Assembly (NCBI GenBank): GCA_026002935.1 | Contig: BPGH01000001.1 | Span: 917,965-981,964 of the forward strand | Origin: Acidimicrobiia bacterium | GTDB lineage: Bacteria > Actinomycetota > Acidimicrobiia > IMCC26256 > PALSA-610 | Length of the DNA stretch: 64,000 bases | Direction of reading: 5' to 3' | Shown: positions 50,406 through 60,731 of the stretch, piece by piece | Position numbering within the stretch: the stretch's first letter is position 1 | Layout: every line of letters starts with the position of its first letter | Notes under the pieces: model-generated | Database searches by the model: none | Told to the model about the DNA's origin: nothing | Seen by the model: only the letters and a program-made list of their open reading frames with translations | Made by a program: the position numbers and the translations under genes

Positions 50406-50742
50406 ATGAGCGTCGCCCGGGCCGTCGTGCTGTTCGCCGTCGCGGCGGTCGCGGAGATCGGCGGCGCCTGGCTCGTGTGGCAGGGGGTGCGCGAGCACCG
50501 CGGCGTCGCGTGGGTCGGTGCCGGGATCGTCGCGCTCGCGCGCCTACGGGTTCGTCGCGACCCTGCAGGAGGACGCCAACTTCGGCCGGGTGCTCGCGGC
50601 GTACGGGGGGATCTTCGTCGCCGGTTCGCTCGCGTGGGGGATCGTGATCGACGGCTTCGAGCCCGACCGCTACGACTACCTCGGTGCCGCGGTGTGCCTC
50701 CTCGGTGTCGCGGTGATCATGTTCGCCCCGCGCGCCGCGTGA
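50406..50742 (+). pseudogene. YnfA/UPF0060-like small membrane protein, frameshifted
   Basis: The start frame encodes [45 protein letters not shown]; after one extra base near 50535 the second frame continues [60 protein letters not shown]. Together they form the complete four-helix, roughly 111-residue UPF0060 protein. The family resembles small multidrug transporters and its function is unproven. The 3' end overlaps the convergent kinase gene by 26 bp. Confidence 0.82.
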
Positions 50743-52117
50743 GCCCGGCGCCCGGTCCCGGGAGGTGCACCGTGAACGTGCACCCCTTCCCCGGCGCGGT
50801 GTCGAGGCGGATCTCCCCGCCGTGGGCCTCGACGACGGAGCGGGCGATCGCGAGGCCGAGGCCGGACCCGCCGGTCGTGCGGGCCCGCGACGGGTCGCCC
50901 CGGTAGAAGCGGTCGAAGACGCGGGCGGCGTCGGCCGGGGCGAGCCCGGGGCCGTCGTCGGCGACCGTGAGCGTGCAGCCGCCGCCGTCCGCCGCCTGCG
51001 CCCGCAGGTGCACCGCGGTGCCACGGTCGGTGTGCACGAGCGCGTTCGACACGAGGATCCCGACGACCTGCTGGAGTCGCAGGGCGTCGCCGGACGCGAG
51101 CACCCGTCCGGTGACCTCGACGCGGATCGGCCGCTCGGGCTGCAGCACCCGCGCGTCGCGGGCCGCGTCGTCGAGCAGCTCGCCCACGTCGACGGGCTCC
51201 GCCCGCAGCGCCGGGTGCTCGTCCAGCTTCGCGAGCAGCAGCAGGTCCTCCACGAGGGCCTGCATGCGGGTCGCCTCCCTGCCGAGGCGCCGGACGACGT
51301 CGTCGAGCTCGCCCTCGTCGCGGAACGCGCCGTCCCGGTACAGGTCGAGGTACCCGCGGATCGACGTGAGCGGCGTGCGCAGCTCGTGCGACGCGTCGGA
51401 GACGAAGCGCCGCAGCCGCTGCTCGGTCGCCTCGCGCTCGTCGAGCATCACGTTGAACGCGGTCGCGAGGCGGCTCGCCTCCGTGCCGCGTCCGGTCGCC
51501 GCGACGCGCAACCCGCGCGCCCCCTTGGCGATCGCGTCGGCGACGGCGGTCACCTTCTCGACCGGCCGCAGCCCGAGCCGCTCCACCCACCAGGCCGCCA
51601 CGAGCAACACCGCGCCCACCGTGAGGCAGCCGATCAGCACGACGGAGCGCAGCCGCGCGACCGCCGCGTCCACCTCGCCGGTCGGCAGGGCGATCACCAG
51701 CGCGGCGTCGGTGCCCGGCTGGCGCTGCACGATCGCGCGGAATCGGGTCCCGCCCCCGACCGCCGCCACCGTCACCGGGTCGTCGTCGAAGCCCCCCTGC
51801 GCGTCGTCGAGCGCACCGGCGTCGGGCACGGCGTCGAGGAGCTGGCCCTGCAGCAGCGTCTGCAGCTCGCCGTCCTGCAGGAGCCCGACGTACAGCGAGG
51901 AGGCCTCCTCGTCGGGCGACTCGCGCACGACGAACGGCCGCCCGCCCCCGATCGGGTCGGTGGGCGGCGGCGCGAAGAGCCGGCGCGTGGCGCGCAGCTG
52001 GTCGTCGAGCTGCCCGACGAGGTAGCGCTCCTGGCTGCGCACCACCAGCAGGCCACCGGCCGCCACGACGGCGACGATGCACGCGGCGGCCAGCAGCAGC
52101 CGGACGCGCAGGCTCAC
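50717..52117 (-). CDS. Two-component sensor histidine kinase 2
   Basis: A 466-residue membrane kinase: helix near residues 5-27, an extracytoplasmic domain with a proline-rich stretch, second helix near 165, HAMP, HisKA ([20 protein letters not shown]), and HATPase motifs ([32 protein letters not shown]). Its GTG overlaps the stop of the response regulator (GTGA). It faces away from the DUF5666 efflux operon, whose expression it probably controls through regulator 2. Confidence 0.93.
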   Translation of the reverse strand: MSLRVRLLLAAACIVAVVAAGGLLVVRSQERYLVGQLDDQLRATRRLFAPPPTDPIGGGRPFVVRESPDEEASSLYVGLLQDGELQTLLQGQLLDAVPDAGALDDAQGGFDDDPVTVAAVGGGTRFRAIVQRQPGTDAALVIALPTGEVDAAVARLRSVVLIGCLTVGAVLLVAAWWVERLGLRPVEKVTAVADAIAKGARGLRVAATGRGTEASRLATAFNVMLDEREATEQRLRRFVSDASHELRTPLTSIRGYLDLYRDGAFRDEGELDDVVRRLGREATRMQALVEDLLLLAKLDEHPALRAEPVDVGELLDDAARDARVLQPERPIRVEVTGRVLASGDALRLQQVVGILVSNALVHTDRGTAVHLRAQAADGGGCTLTVADDGPGLAPADAARVFDRFYRGDPSRARTTGGSGLGLAIARSVVEAHGGEIRLDTAPGKGCTFTVHLPGPGAGLTRRAGRT

Positions 52118-52815
52118 GGTTCGACGCGCAAGGTGTAGCCGACCCCTCGGATCGTGTGGATGAGCTTCGGCTCGAGCGTGTCGACCTTGCGGCGCAGGTA
52201 GCTGATGTAGGTGTCGACCACCGACGAGTCGCCGTCGAAGTCGTACGACCAGACGTGGTCGAGGATCTGGGTTCGGCTGAGCACGCGCCCGGTGTTCACG
52301 AGCAGGTAGTGCAGGAGCTTGTACTCGGTGGGGGAGAGTCGCACCACGGTCCCGGCGCGCACGACGCGGTGTGCCTCCGGGTCGAGCTCCAGGTCCGCGC
52401 ACCGCAGCGTGCGTGCCGCGGCGCCGGTGCCGGCCTGCTCCAGCCGCAGGCGGACGCGCGCGACGAGCTCCGCGACGGCGAACGGCTTCACCTGGTAGTC
52501 GGCACCGCCGGTGGTGAGCCCGCGGACGCGGTCGGCCGTCGAGTCGCGGGCGGTGAGGAAGATGACGGGCGCGCTCGAGCCCCGGTCGCGCAGGCGCCGC
52601 ATCACCGTGAACCCGTCGACGTCGGGGAGCATCACGTCGAGCACGACGACGTCGGGGTTGTGGGTGCCGGCCTTCTCCAGGGCCTCGGCGCCGTTCGCCG
52701 CGACGAGCGTGTCGAAGCCGTCGAGCTCCAGGGCGGCGCCGACGAGGTAGCGGATGTTCTCCTCGTCGTCCACGACGAGGACGCGCGGCCGGGCGGGCCG
52801 GTCGGCGCCGCTCAC
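52114..52815 (-). CDS. OmpR-family response regulator 2
   Basis: A 233-residue regulator with receiver (VVDDEENIRYLV, Asp in VVVLDVMLPDVDG, FLTARD, KPFA) and winged-helix output domain (LSPTEYKLLHYLLVNTGRVLSRTQILDHVW, RGVGYTLR). It is close to regulator 1 and was probably derived from the same lineage by duplication. Direct repeats of the PhoB/OmpR layout lie 104 bp upstream, in the gap to the divergent efflux operon. Confidence 0.94.
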   Translation of the reverse strand: MSGADRPARPRVLVVDDEENIRYLVGAALELDGFDTLVAANGAEALEKAGTHNPDVVVLDVMLPDVDGFTVMRRLRDRGSSAPVIFLTARDSTADRVRGLTTGGADYQVKPFAVAELVARVRLRLEQAGTGAAARTLRCADLELDPEAHRVVRAGTVVRLSPTEYKLLHYLLVNTGRVLSRTQILDHVWSYDFDGDSSVVDTYISYLRRKVDTLEPKLIHTIRGVGYTLRVEP

Positions 52816-52918
52816 CGGCGGCGGGGCGCGCCCGCGCGTGCGGCCGCGGGGGAGCCGTGCGTGCGGAGGGGCACGCCCGGAACCTGCCCGCCGATCCTGC
52901 GGGCACGGTGCGAACCGC

Positions 52919-52970
52919 CTGTGAGTTCGCTGTGAGGCGGGCCCGGTTCGGGCGGCGGTTCCCAGGAACC
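52919..52970. promoter_or_regulatory. Response-regulator box: CTGTGAG-N4-CTGTGAG plus a palindrome
   Basis: CTGTGAG at 52919-52925 and 52930-52936 form an 11-bp-period direct repeat as in PhoB/OmpR boxes. GGTTCC-CA-GGAACC (52957-52970) is a perfect palindrome closer to the efflux promoter. They lie between the divergent regulator 2 and DUF5666 genes; the rest of 52816-53008 shows nothing else. Confidence 0.5.
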
Positions 52971-53008
52971 TCGCAGCCGGCTCCGGTCGGGCCGGGAACC
53001 GGGCCGGA

Positions 53009-53014
53009 CAGCCT
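53009..53014 (+). promoter_or_regulatory. -10 element CAGCCT of a leaderless promoter
   Basis: CAGCCT is followed by 7 nt and GTG 53022; no ribosome-binding site is present. Confidence 0.45.
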
Positions 53015-53021
53015 CGTCGCC

Positions 53022-53884
<863 letters not shown>

Positions 53885-53885
<1 letters not shown>

Positions 53886-55210
53886 TGTCCCGCTTCGCGC
53901 GCCTCGCGACGAGGCCCTGGCTCGTCATGCCGCTCGCGTCGGCCGTCGTGCTCGCCGCCTGGTGGGTGTGGCGCGGCGACGCCGGCGGCGGTGCGACCGG
54001 CGACGACGCGACGGGCGAACAGGTCGTGCCGGCGACGCTCGGCACCGTCCGCGAGACCGTGTCCGCGTCGGGCACGGTCGCGTACGCCGAGCAGGAGGAT
54101 CTCTCCTTCACCGCCTCCGGGACCGTCACCGCGGTCCACGTCGCGGCGGGCCAGGCCGTGACCGCGGGCACCGTCCTCGCGGAGCTGGACTCGCCGGAGC
54201 TGCACGCCGCGGTCGTCGAGGCCGAGGCCGCGGTCGCGGAGGCGCAGGCGACCCTCGCCGACGACGAGGACGCGGGGGCGTCGTCCGCGCGCCTGGCCGC
54301 CGACCGCAGCGCGCTCGCCGCCGCGCAGGACCGGCTCGCCGACGCGCGGGACGCGCTCGCGGGCACCCGGCTGGTCGCACCGTTCGACGGCACGGTCGCG
54401 TCGGTCGACCTGACGGTCGGCGAGGTCCTCGGCACCGGCGGCACCGGCGGCACGACGACGTCGGGGTCCGACACGGGCAGCGGGGCGCTCGGCGCCACGA
54501 TCGGTTCGGCCGACGGGCCCTCGTCGGGGTCCGACGGCACCGGCGGCACCGACGGCTCGGCCTCACCGCACGTCCGGCTGGTGTCCGCGGGCCGGTACGT
54601 CGTGGAGATCGGCCTCGACGACCTCGACGTCGACCGCGTCGAGGTCGGCCGGCGGGCGCAGGTCGCGCTCTCGGTGTCGCCGGAGACCGGGCTGCCGGGC
54701 GGGTTCCCTGGCGGGTTCGTCGGGGGGCTGTTCGGCGGCCCTGCCGGTGTGGTCGTGCCGGGCGGCCCCGGTGGCGCGGACACCGGCGGGGACGCGACCG
54801 GCGACGCGTCCCCCGCGCCCCTGGGCGTCGAACCGGCCGACGGGCAGGTCGTGACGGTCGGGACGGTCGCCGACGCCAGCTCGGGCGTGGCCACCTATCC
54901 GGTGACCGTCGCGTTCACCGACGACACCGGCGACTACCACGCGGGGGCCGGCGTGCTCGTGGAGATCGTCCTCGCCGAACACACCGACGCGGTGCTCGTG
55001 CCCGCGCTCGCGGTCACGAACGAGGGTGGCGAGGCGACCGTGACCGTCGTGGCCGGGGGCCGGCGCGAGACGCGCCCCGTCGAGACCGGGCTCGCCGAGG
55101 GCATGATGGTCGAGATCGTCTCCGGCCTGACGGCGGGCGAGTCCGTCGTCGTGCGCGCACCCGGGCGCGTGACCGTCGGGTCGCCGCCCCCGCAGGAGAC
55201 GGGCGCATGA
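53885..55210 (+). CDS. Membrane-fusion/periplasmic adaptor protein 1 (MacA-like)
   Basis: A 441-residue adaptor: N-terminal helix, lipoyl-like half motif ([43 protein letters not shown]), a short coiled-coil hairpin ([20 protein letters not shown]..., [19 protein letters not shown]), second lipoyl half ([22 protein letters not shown]), then a Gly/Thr insertion and beta-barrel parts. GGAGGAG precedes ATG 53885. It connects the ATPase/permease pair to an extracytoplasmic partner or substrate. Confidence 0.88.
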
Positions 55211-55926
55211 GCGGCACGCCCGCGCCGGTGATCGAGCTGGCGGACGTCACCAAGACCTACGAGTCGGGCGACCTGCGCGTCGAGGCGCTCCGGGGCGTGA
55301 CGTTGCGCATCGAGGCCGGCGAGCTCGTCGCGGTGGTCGGGCCGTCGGGGTCGGGCAAGTCGACGCTCGTGCACCTCATCGGGTGCCTCGACGTGCCGAC
55401 GGGCGGCCGCCTGCGCCTGTCGGGCGAGGACGTCGCGGATCTCGACGAGGACCGGCTCGCCGAGGTGCGCAACCGCCGCATCGGGTTCGTGTTCCAGCAG
55501 TACAACCTCCTCGCGTACCTCCCCGCGTGGCGCAACGTCGAGCTGCCGCTCGTGTACGCGGGGGTCGACGCGAAGGCGCGCCGGGCCCGTGCGCTCGAGG
55601 CCCTCGCGCGGGTCGGGCTCGCCGACCGGGCCGACCACCGGCCGGGCGAGCTGTCGGGCGGCCAGCAGCAGCGCGTCGCGATCGCCCGGGCGCTCGTGAC
55701 CGAGCCGGCGCTCGTCCTCGCCGACGAGCCGACCGGCAACCTCGACTCCGCGGCCACCGCGGAGATCCTCGACCTGTTCGCCGAGCTGCACCGCGACGGG
55801 CGCACCATCGTGCTCATCACGCACGACCCCGACGTCGCGGCGCGCGCCGACCGCGTGCTGCGCATCCGCGACGGCCGCGTCGAGGAGGTCACCGCGCGCG
55901 ACGAGCCCGCGGAGGCGGCCCGGTGA
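55207..55926 (+). CDS. MacB/LolD-type ABC transporter ATPase
   Basis: A 239-residue ATPase: Walker [11 protein letters not shown]-loop FVFQQYNLL, signature [15 protein letters not shown], Walker [14 protein letters not shown] and H-loop LITHDPDVA. The QQ and TGNLD details place it in the MacB/LolD mechanotransmission group. ATGA overlap with the adaptor, GTGA overlap with the permease. Confidence 0.95.
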   Translation: MSGTPAPVIELADVTKTYESGDLRVEALRGVTLRIEAGELVAVVGPSGSGKSTLVHLIGCLDVPTGGRLRLSGEDVADLDEDRLAEVRNRRIGFVFQQYNLLAYLPAWRNVELPLVYAGVDAKARRARALEALARVGLADRADHRPGELSGGQQQRVAIARALVTEPALVLADEPTGNLDSAATAEILDLFAELHRDGRTIVLITHDPDVAARADRVLRIRDGRVEEVTARDEPAEAAR

Positions 55927-57155
55927 GCGGGCGCGACACGCTGCGCAGCGCGCTCGAGGCCCTGCGGACGCACCGGCTCCGCTCGGCGCTGACGACGCTC
56001 GGGATCCTCGTCGGCATCGTCGCGGTGATCCTCGGCGCGGGCATCGCGAACGGCGCCCGCGCCGAGGTGCGCGAGCGGATCGACGAGCTGGGCACCAACG
56101 TCCTCGTCGTGTCGCCCGGCAGCGAGACCTCCGCCGACGGCGTGCGCCTCGGGTTCGGCTCCGCCGCGACGCTGACGCGCGCCGACGCCGCCGCGATCGC
56201 GGACCCCGTCGCCGCGCCCGACGTGGCCGCGGTCGCCGCCGAGGCGACCACGGAGGTGGTGCTGGTCGCGGGCGACACCACGTGGACCACCACCCTCACC
56301 GGCACGACCCCGTCGTGGCGCGAGGTCCGGTCGCGTGCCGTCGCCGCCGGGCGCTTCGTCTCCGAGGCGGACGAGCGGACCGCTGCCGCGGTCGTCGTGC
56401 TCGGTCCCGACACCGCCGAGGCGCTGTTCGGCGGCGGTGTCGCGGTCGGGCGCACGGTGACCGTCGCCGGCCGCACGCTGGAGGTGATCGGCGTCCTCGA
56501 GCCCCTCGAGTCGACCGAGAACGCGGCCGCGAACGACGTCGCCATCGTCCCGGCATCGACCTACGCGCGGCGGCTCGTCGGCGGTCCCGAGCGCGACGCC
56601 GTCGCCGCCATCTACGTGAAGGCGGAGTCCTCCGAGGCGCTCCCGGCCGCCTACCAGGAGACGCAGAACCTGCTCGTCAACCTGCACGGCGCGCCGTCGG
56701 TGGAGGAGGCCGACTTCTCGATCGCGACGCAGGAGTCGATCCTGGCCGCCGCGACCTCCGTCGACCGGACGATGACCGTCCTGCTCACCGGTGTCGCGGT
56801 GATCTCGCTGTTCGTCGGCGGCATCGGCGTCATGAACATCATGCTGGTGTCGGTCGCGGAGCGCGTCCGGGAGATCGGTCTGCGCAAGGCGCTCGGCGCG
56901 CGGCCCCGGGCCGTCCGCCGGCAGTTCCTCGCGGAGGCCGCGGTCCTCGGCCTCGCGGGCGGGCTGCTCGGTGTCGCCCTCGGTCTCGCCGCGGGCGGCG
57001 TCGTCCCGGCGGTCACCGACGCGCGGTTCGTCGCGTCGCCGGCGGCGTCGCTCGCCGCGATCGGCATCGCGGTCGGTGTCGGCGTCGTGTCGGGCGTGTA
57101 CCCGGCGACGCGCGCCGCCCGCCTCGCCCCGATCGACGCGCTCAGGAGCGAGTGA
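55923..57155 (+). CDS. MacB-type ABC permease
   Basis: A 410-residue permease: one N-terminal helix ([22 protein letters not shown]), a large extracytoplasmic domain (about residues 45-275) and three C-terminal helices with [37 protein letters not shown] (FtsX core) and [16 protein letters not shown]. It works with the ATPase upstream in driving efflux or release of a membrane-derived substrate. Confidence 0.95.
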   Translation: MSGRDTLRSALEALRTHRLRSALTTLGILVGIVAVILGAGIANGARAEVRERIDELGTNVLVVSPGSETSADGVRLGFGSAATLTRADAAAIADPVAAPDVAAVAAEATTEVVLVAGDTTWTTTLTGTTPSWREVRSRAVAAGRFVSEADERTAAAVVVLGPDTAEALFGGGVAVGRTVTVAGRTLEVIGVLEPLESTENAAANDVAIVPASTYARRLVGGPERDAVAAIYVKAESSEALPAAYQETQNLLVNLHGAPSVEEADFSIATQESILAAATSVDRTMTVLLTGVAVISLFVGGIGVMNIMLVSVAERVREIGLRKALGARPRAVRRQFLAEAAVLGLAGGLLGVALGLAAGGVVPAVTDARFVASPAASLAAIGIAVGVGVVSGVYPATRAARLAPIDALRSE

Positions 57156-57158
57156 ACG

Positions 57159-58769
57159 GTGCGCCGCCGGGTCACGAAGCGTGCGGTCGTCGGCGCGGGC
57201 CTCGCGGCCGTGCTCGCGGTCGGCGGCGCGGTCGCGGTGGGTGTGACGACCGACGGGCGGGCGCGCCTGCGCACCGCGACCGCGGGCTACCACGCGGTCA
57301 CCGAGACGATCGAGGAGGTCGGCACCCTCGCGCCCGTCGCCTCCGCCGAGGTGGCCTTCCCCGCCGCGGGCACCGTCGCGACCGTCGCGGTGCGGCCCGG
57401 CGACGAGGTGACGGTGGGGCAGGTGCTCGCGACCCTCGATCCGGCTCCGCTGGAGGCCGCGGTGCGCGAGGCGCGCGCCGCGCTCGACCGGGCCGAGCTC
57501 GCACTCGCCGACGCGCAGGCCGGCGGCGCGCAGGCCGGCGGTGACGCGTCCGGATCGGTGCCGTCGGGCCCGACGGCACCGGCCGAGGGGGACGACGCCC
57601 TGCGCGCGGCGCGCCGGGCGGTGCTCGACGCGCAGGCCCGGGTCGACGACGCGCTCGCCGCGGCGGGCGAGGCGCTCGCGTCGGCCGAACAGGTCTGCGC
57701 CGCCGCCACGGCCCCGTCGCCCCCGACGACCTCCGCGACGACCTCCACGACGACCTCGGCGACGACCACCACCGCCGCGACCACGACCGCGCCGGCGACG
57801 ACCACGACGAGCATCCCGGACGCCGGGGACGGCACGGACGCGTGCGCCGCGGCGCTCACCGCCGCGCTCGACGCGCAGACCGGGGCACGCGACGCGCAGG
57901 ACGCCCTCGGCGAGGCGCTCGCCGCCTACGGCGAGGCGCTCGCCGCGCGCGCCGGGGTCTCCGACACCGCGTCCGGTACCGACGCGAGCGGCGGCTCCGA
58001 CACACCGCCCGCGCCGGCGGCGGGCGCGGCGTCACCCGAGCGGCTCGCCGCCCTCCAGGCGGCGGTCGACGCGGCCGCCGCCGACCTGTTCGTCGCCGTC
58101 GCCGCGCGGGCGCAGACCGCGATCGTCAGCCCGATCGACGGCACCGTCGTCACCGTCGGGTTCGCCCCCGGCGACGAGGTCACCGCCGGGTCCACGACCG
58201 CGACGATCGTGATCGACGGCGACGGCGGCTTCGAGGCGACCGCGCTGGTGGGGGTCGACGACCTCCCCGACGTCGAGGTCGGCCAGTCCGCGACCGTGAC
58301 CCCCGACGGTTCCGGCAGCGCGATCGCGGGCGAGGTCGTGCGCGTCGGGCTGGTGCCGGTGGACGCCGGTGGTGGTGCCGCCTACCCGGTCACGATCGCG
58401 CTGCCCGGCAGCGCCGACGGCCTGCGGCACGGGTCGGTCGCGTCGGTGTCGATCGTCGTCGGCGGCGCCGGGCGCGTCCTGGCCGTGCCCACCTCGGCGG
58501 TGCTCCCCGCCGACGGCGGTCACCGCGTGCGCGTGCTCGACGGCGGCGAGGTCGAGGAGGTCGAGGTCGAGGTGGGGGCGGTCGGGCCGGACCGCACCGA
58601 GATCCGCGCCGGCCTCGCCGCCGGCGACGTCGTCGTGCTCGCCGACCTCGACGAACCACTGCCCGGCACCGCGACCGACGGCGAGGCGGGGCGTGTGGGC
58701 GGCCCGCCCGGCGGCTGGCCCCCCGCGGGCGGCCCGCCGGGCGGTGTGGGCGGCCCGCCGGGCCGTTGA
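57159..58769 (+). CDS. Membrane-fusion/periplasmic adaptor protein 2
   Basis: A 536-residue adaptor with N-terminal helix, lipoyl halves ([45 protein letters not shown] and [26 protein letters not shown]) separated by about 200 residues that include coiled coil and a Thr-rich linker. C-terminal beta domains and a Gly/Pro-rich tail ([16 protein letters not shown]) follow. It starts 3 nt after the permease, so the operon encodes two different adaptors for one ATPase/permease pair. Confidence 0.85.
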   Translation: MRRRVTKRAVVGAGLAAVLAVGGAVAVGVTTDGRARLRTATAGYHAVTETIEEVGTLAPVASAEVAFPAAGTVATVAVRPGDEVTVGQVLATLDPAPLEAAVREARAALDRAELALADAQAGGAQAGGDASGSVPSGPTAPAEGDDALRAARRAVLDAQARVDDALAAAGEALASAEQVCAAATAPSPPTTSATTSTTTSATTTTAATTTAPATTTTSIPDAGDGTDACAAALTAALDAQTGARDAQDALGEALAAYGEALAARAGVSDTASGTDASGGSDTPPAPAAGAASPERLAALQAAVDAAAADLFVAVAARAQTAIVSPIDGTVVTVGFAPGDEVTAGSTTATIVIDGDGGFEATALVGVDDLPDVEVGQSATVTPDGSGSAIAGEVVRVGLVPVDAGGGAAYPVTIALPGSADGLRHGSVASVSIVVGGAGRVLAVPTSAVLPADGGHRVRVLDGGEVEEVEVEVGAVGPDRTEIRAGLAAGDVVVLADLDEPLPGTATDGEAGRVGGPPGGWPPAGGPPGGVGGPPGR

Positions 58770-58819
58770 ACGTGCGCCCGCAGCCCGCGAGTCGTGCGGC
58801 CCGGCGGCGGACGGATGAC

Positions 58820-58838
58820 AAAGGATAGCCTCACCTGA
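58820..58838 (+). promoter_or_regulatory. IdeR/DtxR iron box
   Basis: The 19-mer AAAGGATAGCCTCACCTGA matches the IdeR/DtxR consensus (TTAGGTTAGSCTAACCTAA type) at about 14 positions, including the central TAGCCT, which also fits a -10. Binding of Fe2+-IdeR would repress the lipoprotein gene. Confidence 0.7.
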
Positions 58839-58863
58839 GTTCCTGCGTCGGGTGGAGGTGACG

Positions 58864-59888
58864 ATGGAGGGCGCGGCGACGACGGCCGGCCCGCGCGCGC
58901 GTCGCAACGCCCGCCGGCCGCGGCGTCGCGCCCGGCGGGCCGGGGCCGTGGCCGGCGCGATCGCGGCCGCGGTGCTCGCGGCGGCCGGCTGCGGCGGCTC
59001 GGGCGACGGCCCGGCCGCACCGGCGGGCACCACGGCGGCGGCCGAGGGCACGGCCCCGGAGGCTGCGGGCGGCCCGGCGGGGCGGATCGTGGCGCTCGGC
59101 GAGGAGCGCGTGCTCGCCGACCTGCTCGCGCTGGGGGTGCGGCCGGTCGCGTCCACCGCGAACGCGATCGTCGACGGCGGCTTCGTCGGCCTCGACGGGC
59201 TCGACGCCACCGGCATCGAGGCGCTGCCGTCGGACGAGCCGAACGTGGAGCGGCTCGCCGCGCTCGAACCCGACGTGATCGTCGCCAACGAGTTCGTCGT
59301 CGACTACCTCGGCCGCGACGTGCTCGAACCGATCGCCGAGATCGTCGTCGTCCCCGACGGCGACGCCGCCACGCAGATCCGCGCGCTCGGCGACGCGTTC
59401 GGCCGGCGGGCGCGGGCCGACGCGCTCGTCGAGGAGCTCGACGCCGCGCTCGCCGCCGGGCGCGAGCGGCTCGCGTCGCTCCCGGCCGGCGACCGGACCG
59501 TCTCGGTGCTCACCGTGTACCCCGGCCCGACCGTCGCCGCCTGGGTCGACGGTCCGACCGACGTGCCCGCCACGCTGCTCGACCTCGGCTTCACGCTGCG
59601 GCCCGACGCCGCCGCGGTCGCCGGTGCCGAGGGCGGACCCACGGAGGGCCGCGCCTACCTGTCGGAGGAGCAGCTCGGCCTGTTCGACGGGCCGACGATC
59701 GTCGCGATGCAGTCCGAGCACGTCGAGGGGGGGCGGAGGCCTTCGCCGCGATGCGCGAGCGGCCGCTGTGGAACGACCTGCCGGCGGTGCGCGCCGGGCG
59801 CGTGGTCGTCGTCGAGCGGCTCGGCTACCCGGGCGTCGCGGGCCGCATCCGGCTCGTCGACGACCTCGTCGAGCGCCTCGCGCCCTGA
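58864..59888 (+). pseudogene. Iron-siderophore-binding lipoprotein (FecB/FepB-like), frameshifted at a G run
   Basis: Lipoprotein signal (GAIAAAVLAAAGC) and a helical-backbone binding fold: IVALGEERVLADLLALGVRPVAST, ERLAALEPDVIVANEFV, IAEIVVVPDGDAATQIRALGDAFG. At a run of seven G (about 59728-59734) the frame is lost; one frame over, EAFAAMRERPLWNDLPAVRAGRVVVVERLGYPGVAGRIRLVDDLVERLAP completes the fold to a stop at 59886. The homopolymer location points to a sequencing indel. GGTGGAGGTG precedes the ATG. Iron control is indicated by the box upstream; no permease or ATPase genes follow. Confidence 0.82.
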
Positions 59889-59970
59889 CGGCCCGCCGCC
59901 TGCTCGGCGGACGCCGGGCCGCGCGTCGCCCTCGGCGGCGGACGGAGAGCACCGGGCACGCCAGTGCAAA

Positions 59971-60001
59971 TGTAGTCACCAAATGAGGTAATGTGGTCAC
60001 G
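59971..60001 (+). promoter_or_regulatory. Toxin-antitoxin promoter with direct repeats
   Basis: TGTAGTCACC (59971-59980) and TGTGGTCACG (59992-60001) are direct repeats 21 bp apart, two helical turns. The -10 TAATGT (59989-59994) ends 6 nt before GTG 60001, so the second repeat covers the -10 and start codon. Autorepression by the antitoxin is inferred. Confidence 0.6.
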
Positions 60002-60258
60002 TGGATGTCGCCGTCCGGGAGCTGAAGGCCCGTCTGTCCGCCTACCTGCGGCGAGCCGCCGCGGGCGAGCGCATCACGGTCACCGACCGCGGGAAGCCGG
60101 TCGCGGTGATCGGGCCGCCGTACGGGCAGGTCGATCTCGATGCCGCGGCCGAGGCCGGGTGGCTGACGCGGGCGCAGCGGCGCGGGCTCGGGCCGGTGCG
60201 CCGCCGCCCCCCGGTCCGGCCGGTCCAGCAGGTCCTCGACGAGGACCGCGCGGAGTGA
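60001..60258 (+). CDS. Phd/YefM-type antitoxin
   Basis: An 85-residue antitoxin: VAVRELKARLSAYLRRAAAGERITVTDRGKPVAVIGP is the Phd DNA-binding fold; the C-terminal RRPPVRPVQQVLDEDRAE is the flexible toxin-wrapping tail. The stop overlaps the toxin start (GTGA). Confidence 0.93.
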   Translation: MDVAVRELKARLSAYLRRAAAGERITVTDRGKPVAVIGPPYGQVDLDAAAEAGWLTRAQRRGLGPVRRRPPVRPVQQVLDEDRAE

Positions 60259-60656
60259 CGACCTACGTCGACACGAGCGTGCTCCTGAAGCGGTACGTCG
60301 ACGAGCCCGATTCCGACCGCGCGCAGGAACTGCTCGCCGCCGATCCCGAGCTGGCCACCGGCCGTCACACGATCGTCGAGGTCCGCCGCAACCTCGCCCG
60401 GCTCCTCATGGCGACCGACGCGGCCGCCGCGCGCGTCGCCTTCGCGGATGACGTCGGCGCGCTGTCGATCGTCGAGCTCGACGCGGCCACGTGCGAGACG
60501 GCGGCCGCCGTCGCGGAGCAGACGGGAGTGCGGACCCTCGACGCGCTGCATCTCGGCGCGGCGCTGCGTCTCGGCACCGCGATCACCTTCCTCACCTTCG
60601 ACGCCCGCCAGGCGCACGCCGCCCGCGCGCTCGGCTTCCCCGTCGCCGGCGTCTGA
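60255..60656 (+). CDS. vapC: VapC-type PIN-domain ribonuclease toxin
   Basis: A 133-residue PIN domain: TYVDTSVLLKRY (first Asp), HTIVEVRRNLARLL (Glu), TLDALHLGAAL (Asp) and FLTFDARQAHAARALG (Asp), the four acidic residues that bind Mg2+. The toxin cleaves RNA, often a tRNA or rRNA loop. It is coupled to the antitoxin by a 4-nt overlap. The pair adjoins the iron lipoprotein gene but is probably independent. Confidence 0.94.
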   Translation: MTTYVDTSVLLKRYVDEPDSDRAQELLAADPELATGRHTIVEVRRNLARLLMATDAAAARVAFADDVGALSIVELDAATCETAAAVAEQTGVRTLDALHLGAALRLGTAITFLTFDARQAHAARALGFPVAGV

Positions 60657-60731
60657 GGCGCCGGGCCCGGGCCGGGCCCGGGGCCGTGCGACCATGGGGC
60701 ACCGGCGACGAGGGTGCCGGGTCGTGGCGGG

